NCBI GenBank assembly: GCA_001314545.1 | Contig: LIHN01000007.1 | Coordinates: 183,946 to 242,975, forward strand | DNA from: Bacteroidetes bacterium HLUCCA01 | GTDB lineage: Bacteria; Bacteroidota; Rhodothermia; Balneolales; HLUCCA01 | Direction of reading: 5' to 3' | Length of the DNA: 59,030 bases | Part shown: one piece after another, positions 25,293 through 34,536 of the stretch | Layout: every line of letters starts with the position of its first letter | How positions within the stretch are numbered: position 1 is the stretch's first letter | Made by a program: the position numbers and the translations under genes | The notes under the pieces: model-generated | Told to the model about the DNA's origin: nothing | Seen by the model: the letters and a program-made list of their open reading frames with translations, nothing else | Databases searched by the model: none

Positions 25293-28243
25293 CGTCGGAA
25301 TACGTTATCGTAGGTGAAAGATACATAGAATATGCCGCCAACGGTCGGACCACCGGCACTCAGGATGTAGCCGTCATTGACAACGTTGGAACTTCCTACC
25401 TTGATCACAGAATCAATAGAAGGAAGACGGTAGGTTACCTGTGCATCGAGCATGGATACCGAGGGGATATCGGCCTGAGCGAAGGAAGCCTCCCAACGGA
25501 ATGCGTCCTGCCAGCGATAGGTCACGTTAAACCCGATGCGGTCTGTCAGGCGTCGATTACCCAGCGAAACATTGATTTTATGCTCGGGTGTGTTGAAGTC
25601 GTTCTGGAATGACCCCTCCAGGCCACTAATCAGCTGATTCCAGTTATAATTGGTTATAACCTGGTAACCGCCCGGTAAGCTGTATTCCAGTCCGAGAACA
25701 GCACCTTGTGCTTTAACCGTGTTATCGGTATTTGTATAAATCTGGAAAGTATTGTTAAAATCACCGGAAAGCAGACTTGTTGAAGCCTGGATGGCGCCTG
25801 GAACGGAAGCCGGATCGGTCAGGTCCAGATTAATGGGAGCAGCAGCCCGCCGAACCTGGATTTGCGTGATAAAGTCGTTATAAACATTGTAATAATAGGC
25901 CGCGTCGACAAACAAATTGTTGTTGACCAAGCCTTTATACCCTACTTCGAACGACTGCACCTGCTCGGGTTTAACCGGGTTATGGGTATCATAACGCTCC
26001 AATAGTCCAATTGCGGCAATAGCATTAGAGGGGTCTGACGGATTCTGTAAAAACTGATTGGTATATGCCCGTACTGACTCTACCGTATAGGTGTTGTCCG
26101 TGATAGCATATTGTTCAGCGAACTGTGGCAAGCCGCCAAGCAATCGGGCGGTGATGACATTCAGGTTGATGTACTGTCCCTGTGTAGTAGGATTACGGAA
26201 TCCGGTCTGGTAGGAAGCCCGGAGGTTATGCCCCTCAGCTACCCTGATAACCGATGAAATCCGGGGACTGAACTGCCCGTCGAAGTTTTCGTTTTTGTCG
26301 TACCGTACAGATCCGCTCAAACGAACACGGTCTTCCAGGAAGGACCGGCCGGCCTGCAGATATCCGCCGAACTCGTTGATATTTACGCCGCCTGCATCAT
26401 CAAAGATGGTACCGTTTGATCGCAGCTGAAACTGACGGAAACTACCACCAACCTGTACATCGGCAAAGGTAATTTCATTCTTGAAATCATATTGGCCTTC
26501 CACCATGTAGAAGCGCGACTGATCATCAAACAACGCTCCATTAGGCACCCGGGCTCCCAAAGCGGCATCTACAGCGGCGTCAAACTGGTCCGTTCCGGGC
26601 TCAAAGCGACCGTTATCGGCCGCTGCACGCGCTGCAGCATGGAGCTGTGCAACCGCAGCTGGATTGCCGAGAATCGCACCAACGGTTGCGGTATTATAGG
26701 TTGGGTTACCACCCTGAGCGGCGGTTGCCGCCTGCAGAATACCCCCTGCGAAGGTTGCCCCATACAGGCCAAACCATTCGGTATTGGAACGGTAGGCCTC
26801 GTTAACTGAAAATCCTACGAAATCCGCGATGTAGGAGTCGCCGGAGTTTTCAAACGTACCGTAGGCACGAAGCATAAAATTATCGCCATTCAACTCAAAC
26901 TTGTGCTGGCCTATGTTGAAGTTCTTGAGGCTGTAACGCTGCGCTCCGGTATACACTGAAGAACCAAATCCGTAATTCATGGTATAGCTGGCCTCAACAA
27001 GGTCGCTGATACGATAGTGAAGGGATGCGTTTACCTTCATGTTTTCAGCGGCGTAGTCAAGCAGGTCACTCTCCCGGTACCCGGTACGGTTGACGGGCTG
27101 CGCCGGCAGTGAACCCACGTACTGTTCGGCAAGAGCTACCGGTATCAGTCCGCCTGACTGCGCACTGATACCCTGAGCCAGCTGAGTTCGGATGGTCGGA
27201 TTGATTGCAAGCAGACCGATGTTGAACGAGCCGTCATCACCGAACATATGAACACCATCAAAAGATGGATTCGGACCGGATCCCGCCCAGAAATTGCCGT
27301 TTTTATCTGAAAAATCAGTTCCATACCAATCGGTAGCCCGATTGTAGGTAAAGTTTACCTTGGCTGCAAACTTGTTGTTGAATACCTGGGCATGCCGCGC
27401 AGAAAACTCATACATCGGTTGCGGACTTCCGGGCTCACCGAGGGTTTCATCGCCACTGATGTGGTTCACTCCTGAACGTACCATGAAGGAGGTACCGGGA
27501 AATTCAAAAGGGCTCTTACTGTTAATCAACAGAACCCCGTTGAAAGCGTTTGCTCCATAAAGGGCCGAAGCCGCTCCCGGAATGTACTCAATACCCGCGA
27601 TATCCAGTTCAGAAGGGCCATTCAGGTTACCAATCGGGAAGTTCAGCGCCGGCGCCTGCGTATCCATTCCGTCTATGAGCTGTACCATCCGGGTATTTCC
27701 GGTCGAGCTGAAACCCCTCGAGTTGATAATCTGGAAGTTGATAGAGCTGGTAGTTATGTCAACCCCTTTCAGGTTACCCAACGACTTGTAATAACTGTCT
27801 GTAGCTACCTGTCCGACAGCAATCATATCCATAGATTCGATGGTAACCGGAGCATCCAGAATACTTTCTTCAATACGGGAGGCGGAGAATACCACGGGGT
27901 TCAGACTGACCCCGGGCTCCAGACGAAGATCTAACGTGGTAGTCTGACCATCAAGGATGACTACTTCGGTGACCCGCTGCTCCAGGTAACCCACATAGGT
28001 AACGCGCATAGTATAGGTTCCGGCAGCAAGGTTGCTGAAGGTATACCGACCGTCAAGTCCGGTGTTGACACCACGGGTACGGGCCGACTCTTCCTGCTGA
28101 AGCAGGATGTTGGCTCCAATTAATACTTCCCCATCGCTGGAATCGGTAATTAGCCCGGTCAGTACACCCTGTGCACCGGCCGCTCCGGCACCCAGCAGTA
28201 CCAGCATAGCAGTTAATAAAACTGTTGTAAATCTCTGAGACAT
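25289..28243 (-). CDS. TonB-dependent outer-membrane receptor
   Basis: Energy-coupled importer of a large substrate across the outer membrane. The 984-residue product has a signal peptide ending near AGAQG, an N-terminal carboxypeptidase-regulatory-like domain (GLITDSSDGEVLIGANILLQ ... DGRYTFSNLAAGTYTMRVTYVGY), a plug domain (GVDITTSSINFQIINSRGFSS, LIDGMD, IEYIPGAASALYGANAFNGVLLI), and a long barrel ending FYVSFTYDNVFRR. No SusD-like partner follows it, so it is not a clear polysaccharide locus. A 500-base untranslated region lies upstream, and a GAGGGG ribosome-binding site precedes the ATG. The substrate is unknown. Confidence 0.92.
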   Translation of the reverse strand: MSQRFTTVLLTAMLVLLGAGAAGAQGVLTGLITDSSDGEVLIGANILLQQEESARTRGVNTGLDGRYTFSNLAAGTYTMRVTYVGYLEQRVTEVVILDGQTTTLDLRLEPGVSLNPVVFSASRIEESILDAPVTIESMDMIAVGQVATDSYYKSLGNLKGVDITTSSINFQIINSRGFSSTGNTRMVQLIDGMDTQAPALNFPIGNLNGPSELDIAGIEYIPGAASALYGANAFNGVLLINSKSPFEFPGTSFMVRSGVNHISGDETLGEPGSPQPMYEFSARHAQVFNNKFAAKVNFTYNRATDWYGTDFSDKNGNFWAGSGPNPSFDGVHMFGDDGSFNIGLLAINPTIRTQLAQGISAQSGGLIPVALAEQYVGSLPAQPVNRTGYRESDLLDYAAENMKVNASLHYRISDLVEASYTMNYGFGSSVYTGAQRYSLKNFNIGQHKFELNGDNFMLRAYGTFENSGDSYIADFVGFSVNEAYRSNTEWFGLYGATFAGGILQAATAAQGGNPTYNTATVGAILGNPAAVAQLHAAARAAADNGRFEPGTDQFDAAVDAALGARVPNGALFDDQSRFYMVEGQYDFKNEITFADVQVGGSFRQFQLRSNGTIFDDAGGVNINEFGGYLQAGRSFLEDRVRLSGSVRYDKNENFDGQFSPRISSVIRVAEGHNLRASYQTGFRNPTTQGQYINLNVITARLLGGLPQFAEQYAITDNTYTVESVRAYTNQFLQNPSDPSNAIAAIGLLERYDTHNPVKPEQVQSFEVGYKGLVNNNLFVDAAYYYNVYNDFITQIQVRRAAAPINLDLTDPASVPGAIQASTSLLSGDFNNTFQIYTNTDNTVKAQGAVLGLEYSLPGGYQVITNYNWNQLISGLEGSFQNDFNTPEHKINVSLGNRRLTDRIGFNVTYRWQDAFRWEASFAQADIPSVSMLDAQVTYRLPSIDSVIKVGSSNVVNDGYILSAGGPTVGGIFYVSFTYDNVFRR

Positions 28244-28767
28244 AAATGACCCCTCGGTTAATTAAAGGTAGGTAGCTGTTCGCTCAAACAGAGTAATTAG
28301 CTTGAAAAAGCCCTTACATGGCGCCTAAATTAACCTAATTTTAAATCTGCTCAAATTGTATTCGAGTACAAATTCTATTCTTTGTTCAATTCTTGATTCC
28401 ACGCTCCGGAACCCGAGAATCCATATTACCCGATTACCCCGTTTTTATTAATGCAGTGCAGGACAAACATCTTCTTCTGTAAGGCAAAAAGGCGATTTTA
28501 CCGAACAACTGCGCTGAAATATCCATGACAACATTACGCACAAAGATGGAAACATTACGTGACCATGCAGTCATTATATTCTATACAAACGGCCCATTTT
28601 GATGCCGCGTTTATCAACATTTTATTATGGGAACAGGATTGCTGTGGACCTTTAACATTCGTTTAACACGATTACTCTGTGCTACCGGGATTAAGCTTGC
28701 TCACCCTGCCCTGGCGGGCAAAACCCTGCTCGTTCTACAGATAAGACCGGTGCCAGCAAACTTCGTA
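28244..28767. other. 524-bp region upstream of the TonB receptor
   Basis: No gene I can support lies here; a 108-codon frame on the plus strand has no family resemblance. The part next to the receptor (28260-28400) is AT-rich and probably contains its promoter and leader. An AACATTACG word occurs twice near 28533 and 28550. No riboswitch was recognised by eye. Confidence 0.5.
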
Positions 28768-29421
28768 TCAATAATATGGGGTCTCAGGAAAGACTTCCTC
28801 AATACCATGCGGCGGCCTGTGCAACGACCATGTCTCAAAATAAAAAAACCGTTCACTTCGCGCTTTTTTACCATTGATGCTGAAAAACCGCAAATCATCC
28901 CGGATCAACGGCTGAAACGCATAAAAAAAATCACGATAGATATTATCCCTTGAAAACAGGTGTAAATCATAACCGTCATGCGCCTTAACCTTAAAAACAA
29001 CCCGGTGACCAGCGTCCAGTAACGAGGTGAGTTCCTGAATATGATCCTTGAAACTTCCGCTCGACCCGATCACAGGAAACGGTGTGACCTGGCGGTCGCC
29101 AGTAACTACTACCATGGCGTCGCCCTCATCAACCCGGTCAATAGCCTCATCAAAATTTGCTGAAGTTGTTCCGTCTGACAATAAAAAACTGGTGCCCGAC
29201 TCAATAACCTGCCTGAACGCATCACGCAATAGCGTGGCATGGCGTGTAGCAGACAAACCATACCTTTGCGTATCCATGTCCGTGGCAGTGAAATAAAACC
29301 GGCTGTATGTAGGCACCGGTTTCAGGAAATCCTCCAGTGATGAAGCTTCTTTTGCATTGGACGTGCCGCCAGCCGGCTGCAGCACCATATCATGCTCAAA
29401 TATCAGTTTAAAAATAGTCAT
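28768..29421 (-). CDS. Unrecognised 217-residue protein
   Basis: I do not recognise this protein. It has no signal peptide or membrane helix. The body is mixed alpha/beta with conserved-looking segments: YFTATDMDTQRYGLSATRH near the N-terminus, then FLLSDGTTSANFDEAID, GDAMVVVTGDRQ, HRVVFKVKAHDGYDL and a tyrosine/phenylalanine-rich tail (NIYRDFFYAFQPL ... FFYFETWSLHRPP). The start at ATG 29421 drops three leading residues of the longer frame. It is 71 bases downstream of tsaD in the same direction and may be its operon partner. Coding character is good, since no antisense frame of similar length has better composition. Confidence 0.65.
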   Translation of the reverse strand: MTIFKLIFEHDMVLQPAGGTSNAKEASSLEDFLKPVPTYSRFYFTATDMDTQRYGLSATRHATLLRDAFRQVIESGTSFLLSDGTTSANFDEAIDRVDEGDAMVVVTGDRQVTPFPVIGSSGSFKDHIQELTSLLDAGHRVVFKVKAHDGYDLHLFSRDNIYRDFFYAFQPLIRDDLRFFSINGKKARSERFFYFETWSLHRPPHGIEEVFPETPYY

Positions 29422-29492
29422 TTTACACAATACAGGTTTAGGATAAAACAGATTACGGACAGGCTATCTCGCCTGCGAGTTCATACAAGCGT

Positions 29493-30491
29493 TCATGTTG
29501 AGGCAAATGGCTCCAGTGTTGCAATATCGTCAAAGTGCCCGTCAAGCGCATGGAAATATCCGGTAACGGCAATCATAGCGGCATTATCTGTACAATAAAC
29601 CGGTTTGGGGATGTGTACCGTCACACCCATTTCTACGCCAAGAGCCTGCATTTTTGCGCGTAACATGGAGTTTGCCGAAACCCCGCCGGCAAGGACAAGA
29701 TCACCTACCCCGTATGCTTTGAGCGCCCGGCGGGTCTTACGGGTCAGTACGTCCGTTATGGCCTGTGATACCGACGCACAAAGATCATTGGTATGTTCTT
29801 GCAGATACGTTGCACGTCCGGCTTCCGGCACGCCTTCCACATGATACAGTACCGACGTCTTTAGTCCGGAAAAACTGAATTCATAACCTTCGGATAACAG
29901 TGCCCTTGGAAACTTCACAAAGTCTGGATCACCTTCTCTGGCCCTGGCATCCATTACCGGTCCGCCCGGATAGGGCAGCCCGAGTATCTTGGCTGTTTTA
30001 TCAAAAGCCTCCCCGGCGGCATCGTCCCGCGTATCCCCCAGTAATTCATGATCCATAAACCCTTTCACCAGAACCAGTCGGGTATGCCCTCCGGATACAA
30101 TAAGAGAAATAAACGGGTACGCCGGACGGGACTCAATAAAGTTGGCGTAAATGTGCGCGTCGATATGGTTTACTCCAATCAACGGTTTGCCAAGCGACAT
30201 GGCAAGTCCTTTGGCAAAACACAACCCGACCAGGAGGGCACCCATAAGCCCCGGACCGTTGGTAACGGCTATGGCATCGAGATCATCCGGCTGCAATCCC
30301 GCTTCATCCAGCGCTTGCCGGGTAACTTCCATGATACTTTGCTGATGAGCTCGCGAGGCCAGCTCCGGAACAACTCCGCCGAACGTACGATGTATGGTCT
30401 GCGACGCAATGACGTTAGACCGCAGGCCCTCACCGGTGTACACCGCTGCGGCTGTTTCATCGCAGGAAGATTCAATACCTAGGATTTTCAC
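29493..30491 (-). CDS. tsaD: tRNA N6-threonylcarbamoyladenosine transferase
   Basis: Transfers the threonylcarbamoyl group to A37 of ANN-decoding tRNAs, with TsaB and TsaE. The 332-residue Kae1/TsaD protein has GIESSCDETAAAVY, the metal histidines 109 and 113 in HIDAH, SGGHT, and the C-terminal TDNAAMIA with the metal-binding aspartate. Length is normal. It has its own ATG at 30491, and dnaK lies upstream with a terminator between. Confidence 0.97.
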   Translation of the reverse strand: MKILGIESSCDETAAAVYTGEGLRSNVIASQTIHRTFGGVVPELASRAHQQSIMEVTRQALDEAGLQPDDLDAIAVTNGPGLMGALLVGLCFAKGLAMSLGKPLIGVNHIDAHIYANFIESRPAYPFISLIVSGGHTRLVLVKGFMDHELLGDTRDDAAGEAFDKTAKILGLPYPGGPVMDARAREGDPDFVKFPRALLSEGYEFSFSGLKTSVLYHVEGVPEAGRATYLQEHTNDLCASVSQAITDVLTRKTRRALKAYGVGDLVLAGGVSANSMLRAKMQALGVEMGVTVHIPKPVYCTDNAAMIAVTGYFHALDGHFDDIATLEPFAST

Positions 30492-30579
30492 AATGATGGG
30501 AAAATAGGGTTAACCGGTTTGCCGGCATCTTGAAATCCCCCTGCCGGCCCGGGGATTCTCAAAATCAGGTTGCGCAGCG

Positions 30580-30616
30580 AAAAAAAAGCCTCCTGCAGGA
30601 AAACAGGAGGCTTTTC
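30580..30616 (-). terminator. Terminator of dnaK
   Basis: Read leftward, AAAAGCCTCCTG and CAGGAGGCTTTT pair across about 10 bases, followed by eight T. It is strong and just after the dnaK stop. Confidence 0.93.
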
Positions 30617-30634
30617 AAAGTTACGGATTTCCGA

Positions 30635-32575
30635 CTACTTCTTATCGTCGTCGTCAACCACTTCGTATTCCGCATCAATCGGATCGCCTTTGTCTGACGC
30701 TGAAGCGTCGGCTTGTCCGGCATCGCCCTGAGGCGCACCTTCTGCACCATCCGGCTGCGCACCCTCAGCCTTGGCCGCCTGCTCATACATCTCAGTGGAG
30801 GCTGCAGCCCAGGCCTGATTTAGCGCTTCCATCGCAGCATCCAACTCCTCAACCTTCTCTTCCTTATGAAGTTCTTCGAGTTTTGTCAGGGCGGCGTTGA
30901 TTGCATCTTTGTTGGCATCAGAGAGCTTGTCCTTGTGCTCATCCAGCTGCTTTTTGGTGGAGAAAATAAGCCCGTCAGCAGCATTCAGCTTGTCGATACG
31001 CTCCTTGAGTTTCTTGTCTTCCTCAGCGTGAGCTTCGGCATCGGTACGCATTTTCTCGATTTCAGCATCCGAAAGACCTGAACTGCTTTCAATCCGGATC
31101 TTCTGTTCCTTACCGGTGGCTTTGTCGGTGGCACTCACGTTGAGCACACCGTTGGCATCCAGGTCAAACTTAACCTCAATCTGCGGTACACCACGGGGTG
31201 CGGCCATAATACCATCGAGGTGGAACCGACCCAGTGTGCGGTTGTCAACGGCCCGGGCACGTTCTCCCTGCAGCACATGAATTTCCACACTGGGCTGATT
31301 GTCAGCTGCCGTTGAAAACACTTCGGATTTACTGGTTGGGATGGTAGTATTGGCATCAATAAGCTTGGTCATAACACCACCAAGAGTCTCAATACCCAGT
31401 GAAAGCGGGGTAACATCAAGCAGTACAACGTCTTCCACCTCACCGGTCAGCACCCCACCCTGAATGGCTGCACCTACGGCAACCACCTCATCGGGGTTCA
31501 CACCTTTGCTCGGATCCTTGCCAAAGAACTCCTTAACCACTTCCTGAATTTTGGGGATACGGGTAGATCCGCCGACCAGAATTACCTGATCAATTTCAGA
31601 TGTGCTGAGACCGGCATCTTTCAGCGCCAGTTCACAGGGCTTGAGGGTACGTTGCACCAGATCATCAACCAGCGACTCAAACTTGGAACGGGTCAGGTCT
31701 ATGTTCAGGTGCTTGGGTCCGGACTGGTCGGCCGTGATAAAGGGTAGGTTGACGTTGGTTTTGGATGAGCCTGAAAGCTCAATTTTTGCCTTCTCAGCGG
31801 CGTCTTTGAGGCGCTGCATGGCCATGGCATCCTTACGAAGATCAATGCCCTCCTCTTTTTTGAACTCATCGGCCAGGAAATTGATAATCCTGCCGTCGAA
31901 GTCGTCACCACCCAAATGGGTATCCCCGTTGGTGGATTTCACTTCAAATACACCATCACCAAGCTCCAGAACGGATACGTCAAACGTACCTCCACCCAGG
32001 TCATATACAGCAATAGTCTGCGATTTGTCTTTTTTGTCAAGGCCATAGGCCAGCGCGGCAGCCGTCGGCTCGTTGATAATACGCTTAACATCCAGTCCGG
32101 CAATTTTACCGGCTTCCTGGGTAGCCTTACGCTGCGCATCGTTGAAGTAAGCCGGAACCGTAACAACCGCTTCGGTTACTTTTTCACCCAGGTACTCCTC
32201 GGCGGTCTGCTTCATTTTCTGCAGTACCATGGCCGAGATTTCCTGTGGAGCATATTTTCGGTCGTCAATATCAACCCGGGCCGTACCGTCATCGGCTTTG
32301 ACCACATCATAGCTCACCTGTGAGGTTTCCGTGGCCACCTCGTCATACATGCGACCCATAAACCGTTTGATGGAGGCGATGGTTTTCTTTGGATTGGTGA
32401 TAGCCTGACGTTTGGCGCCGGCTCCCACCAGACGCTCACCGTCTTTGGTAAATGCCACGATGGATGGCGTGGTACGTCCACCCTCCGGATTCGGTATGAC
32501 TACAGGCTCATTGCCTTCCATTACCGATACGCATGAGTTGGTAGTACCGAGGTCAATTCCAATTATCTTTCCCAT
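30635..32575 (-). CDS. dnaK: Chaperone DnaK (Hsp70)
   Basis: ATP-dependent folding chaperone. The 646-residue product has the nucleotide-binding domain ([11 protein letters not shown] at the start, [34 protein letters not shown]), the substrate-binding beta-domain, and a helical lid with a glycine/alanine-rich tail ending [13 protein letters not shown]. No grpE or dnaJ is in the window. The hsp20 gene is 69 bases upstream in the same direction, with no obvious terminator between, so the two are probably co-transcribed. Confidence 0.98.
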   Translation of the reverse strand: MGKIIGIDLGTTNSCVSVMEGNEPVVIPNPEGGRTTPSIVAFTKDGERLVGAGAKRQAITNPKKTIASIKRFMGRMYDEVATETSQVSYDVVKADDGTARVDIDDRKYAPQEISAMVLQKMKQTAEEYLGEKVTEAVVTVPAYFNDAQRKATQEAGKIAGLDVKRIINEPTAAALAYGLDKKDKSQTIAVYDLGGGTFDVSVLELGDGVFEVKSTNGDTHLGGDDFDGRIINFLADEFKKEEGIDLRKDAMAMQRLKDAAEKAKIELSGSSKTNVNLPFITADQSGPKHLNIDLTRSKFESLVDDLVQRTLKPCELALKDAGLSTSEIDQVILVGGSTRIPKIQEVVKEFFGKDPSKGVNPDEVVAVGAAIQGGVLTGEVEDVVLLDVTPLSLGIETLGGVMTKLIDANTTIPTSKSEVFSTAADNQPSVEIHVLQGERARAVDNRTLGRFHLDGIMAAPRGVPQIEVKFDLDANGVLNVSATDKATGKEQKIRIESSSGLSDAEIEKMRTDAEAHAEEDKKLKERIDKLNAADGLIFSTKKQLDEHKDKLSDANKDAINAALTKLEELHKEEKVEELDAAMEALNQAWAAASTEMYEQAAKAEGAQPDGAEGAPQGDAGQADASASDKGDPIDAEYEVVDDDDKK

Positions 32576-32644
32576 AATAGTAGTGTAGTTTTGATTTGTG
32601 AATGTATTGTTAAAATCATGATGGCTGCGGCATACCGCCCGGCC

Positions 32645-33073
32645 TTATTCAATTTCGATGGAGGAGTCTTCCGATGCGACCTCGCTCGCGGTTACGCTGA
32701 TGTGAAGTACGCCGTCACGGAAAGCAGCCCGGATATCTGACTTCTGTACCGGTACCGGTATGGGGAAGGTTCTGGAGAACCGTCCGTAGTGACGCTCACG
32801 GCGCAGCCAGGACACCTGACTATCCGCCTCATCAATCCGGCGTTCACCGCTTACCGAAAGCATGGTATCGGTCAGTTCTACCTTCACGTCCAATTTGGTC
32901 AGACCGGGCAGATCCATGATGATTTCAAAACCGGTTTTAGTCTGGATGAAATCCGTGCGGGGATTGAAAACGTCGAGCTCTTCTTCGGTTACTAAATTCT
33001 CGAAAAAAGATTGAATTTCCTTACCTACACGGTGAAGGCGGTCTTCAAAAGCCTTGGTATTAAAGTCAGTCAT
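32645..33073 (-). CDS. Small heat-shock protein, Hsp20/alpha-crystallin
   Basis: ATP-independent holdase that binds unfolding proteins. The 142-residue product has an alpha-crystallin domain: FEIIMDLPGLTKLDVKVEL, MLSVSGERR, YGRFSRTFPIPVPVQKSDIRAAFRDGVLHISV. An AGGAG ribosome-binding site lies 7 bases before ATG 33073, which selects it over the TTG at 33079. It leads dnaK, with a promoter-like region upstream carrying an inverted repeat. Confidence 0.93.
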   Translation of the reverse strand: MTDFNTKAFEDRLHRVGKEIQSFFENLVTEEELDVFNPRTDFIQTKTGFEIIMDLPGLTKLDVKVELTDTMLSVSGERRIDEADSQVSWLRRERHYGRFSRTFPIPVPVQKSDIRAAFRDGVLHISVTASEVASEDSSIEIE

Positions 33074-33123
33074 GAGCAAACTCCTGTTTATTTGTGTTGC
33101 TGCTCATAATGGTGCAACCTTAA

Positions 33124-33158
33124 TGCCAAAGCATAATTACCTGCCGTATTGGCAAAAA
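33124..33158 (-). promoter_or_regulatory. Candidate hsp20-dnaK promoter with inverted repeat
   Basis: Read leftward, TTTTTG (33158-33153) is followed after 17 bases by TATGCTTTG (33135-33127), close to the Bacteroidota -33/-7 pattern with one extra base in the -7 element. The inverted repeat TGCCAA (33124-33129) and TTGGCA (33149-33154) overlaps both elements, as an operator would. It does not resemble the CIRCE sequence of HrcA. It lies about 50 bases before the hsp20 start. Confidence 0.5.
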
Positions 33159-33183
33159 CCACCCCCGGTTTAGTGTCATTTCG

Positions 33184-34476
33184 TCACAAAACAGACAATA
33201 CTGACAAATCGTCCCAGAACGATGGATACGATATTGCGGTGCAGGATGCATCCTTCACCCCCGACTTCCCTTTACCGCGACCAGCCAGAATCGCCGCCGA
33301 CATGGCAATACGGTGATCATGCAGGGATGCATAGGTGGCGGAAATCGGCCGGAAATCCGGATTTCCGTGAACTACCAGTCCGTCAGGATGTTCTTGAAAA
33401 TCAGCACCGGCACCTCGCAACAGGGCCGCTGTAGCCGCCAGCCGGTCGCTTTCTTTATGGCGAAGGTCCCCGGCACCGGTAAATCGGGAGGTGCCACGGG
33501 CAAAGGCCATGGCAACACTGAGCGCCGGAAGCTCATCGATGCAGTTGGGCACCTCTTCGGGAAGAATTTCAGTTGCCGTGAGACCAACGTAGCGAACTGT
33601 AATATCCGCAACGGGCTCGGAAACCCGCTCACGCTGATTGGATAGTGTTATATCGGCACCCATTCTTCGCAGAATATCCATAGCGGCAGTGCGCGTCGGG
33701 TTCACGCCTACATTTTCAAGCACAATTTCAGCGCCCGGATAAATGGATCCGGCTACCAGCCAGAATGCCGCAGCGGAAAAGTCGCCCGGCACGGCATACG
33801 ACTGCAACGGAATGGGTGTCTGCCTGGAGGTTTGAATTTCACGGGCACCATCGCGCAATAAAACCGGCAGGTTCAGCAGCTTTTCGGTATGATCCCGACT
33901 GACCACCGGCTCAATCACCGTGGTTGGCTGCTCCCCGAATAGTCCTGCGAGCAGCAGACAAGATTTAACCTGAGCGCTGGGTATCGGAAGTTCGTAGCGA
34001 ATGGGAATAAGATGACGATCGCCTGAAGGCTTGATGGTCATGGGCAGGAAATCGCCGTCTCTCGCCTCGAAGGAAACCCCCATAGCCGAGAGCGGACCTA
34101 TAATCCGCCGCATCGTCCGGGATGAAAGGGAGTCGTCACCGATGAGTGTGGCCGAAATGCCGGCTCCGGACAAGATACCGGTGAGCAAGCGGGCGGTAGT
34201 GCCGGAATTTCCGCAGTCAACCGGAGCTTCCGGTTTCTGCAAGCCATCCCTTCCCACGCCGTGAATGGTCACCGTGGTACCGGATTGCTCAATGGAAACG
34301 CCCAGTTGCCGAAAACAGGACAATGTAGTCTGCGGGTCTGCTGCCAACGCATAATTCTCAATAACCGAAACGCCGTCTGCGATGGAGGCAAACATAGCGG
34401 CACGGTGGGCAATGGATTTATCGGGCGGCATAACAACCGAGCCCTTCAACGAGGTAAGACCGTGAACAAATTTCAT
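33184..34476 (-). CDS. aroA: 3-phosphoshikimate 1-carboxyvinyltransferase
   Basis: EPSP synthase of the shikimate pathway, joining shikimate-3-phosphate and phosphoenolpyruvate. The 430-residue protein has the PPDKSIAHRAAM substrate loop, DCGNSGTTARLLTG, LSSRTMRRI, and RHKESDRLAA near the end. The start at ATG 34476 opens on MKFVHGLTSLKGSV, typical for the family; ATG 34506 would add ten residues. The TPR gene ends only 60 bases upstream in the same direction. Confidence 0.96.
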   Translation of the reverse strand: MKFVHGLTSLKGSVVMPPDKSIAHRAAMFASIADGVSVIENYALAADPQTTLSCFRQLGVSIEQSGTTVTIHGVGRDGLQKPEAPVDCGNSGTTARLLTGILSGAGISATLIGDDSLSSRTMRRIIGPLSAMGVSFEARDGDFLPMTIKPSGDRHLIPIRYELPIPSAQVKSCLLLAGLFGEQPTTVIEPVVSRDHTEKLLNLPVLLRDGAREIQTSRQTPIPLQSYAVPGDFSAAAFWLVAGSIYPGAEIVLENVGVNPTRTAAMDILRRMGADITLSNQRERVSEPVADITVRYVGLTATEILPEEVPNCIDELPALSVAMAFARGTSRFTGAGDLRHKESDRLAATAALLRGAGADFQEHPDGLVVHGNPDFRPISATYASLHDHRIAMSAAILAGRGKGKSGVKDASCTAISYPSFWDDLSVLSVL

Positions 34477-34536
34477 AGTAGATGGTTGAGTTCTGCCCTT
34501 ATGCACCCGGGAAGCCGCTAGCGCACAAGCAGCATG

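Noticed and set aside
28627-28953. 108-codon plus-strand frame near the orphan gene
   Set aside because: Its second half is antisense to the better-supported minus-strand protein and its composition is not protein-like.
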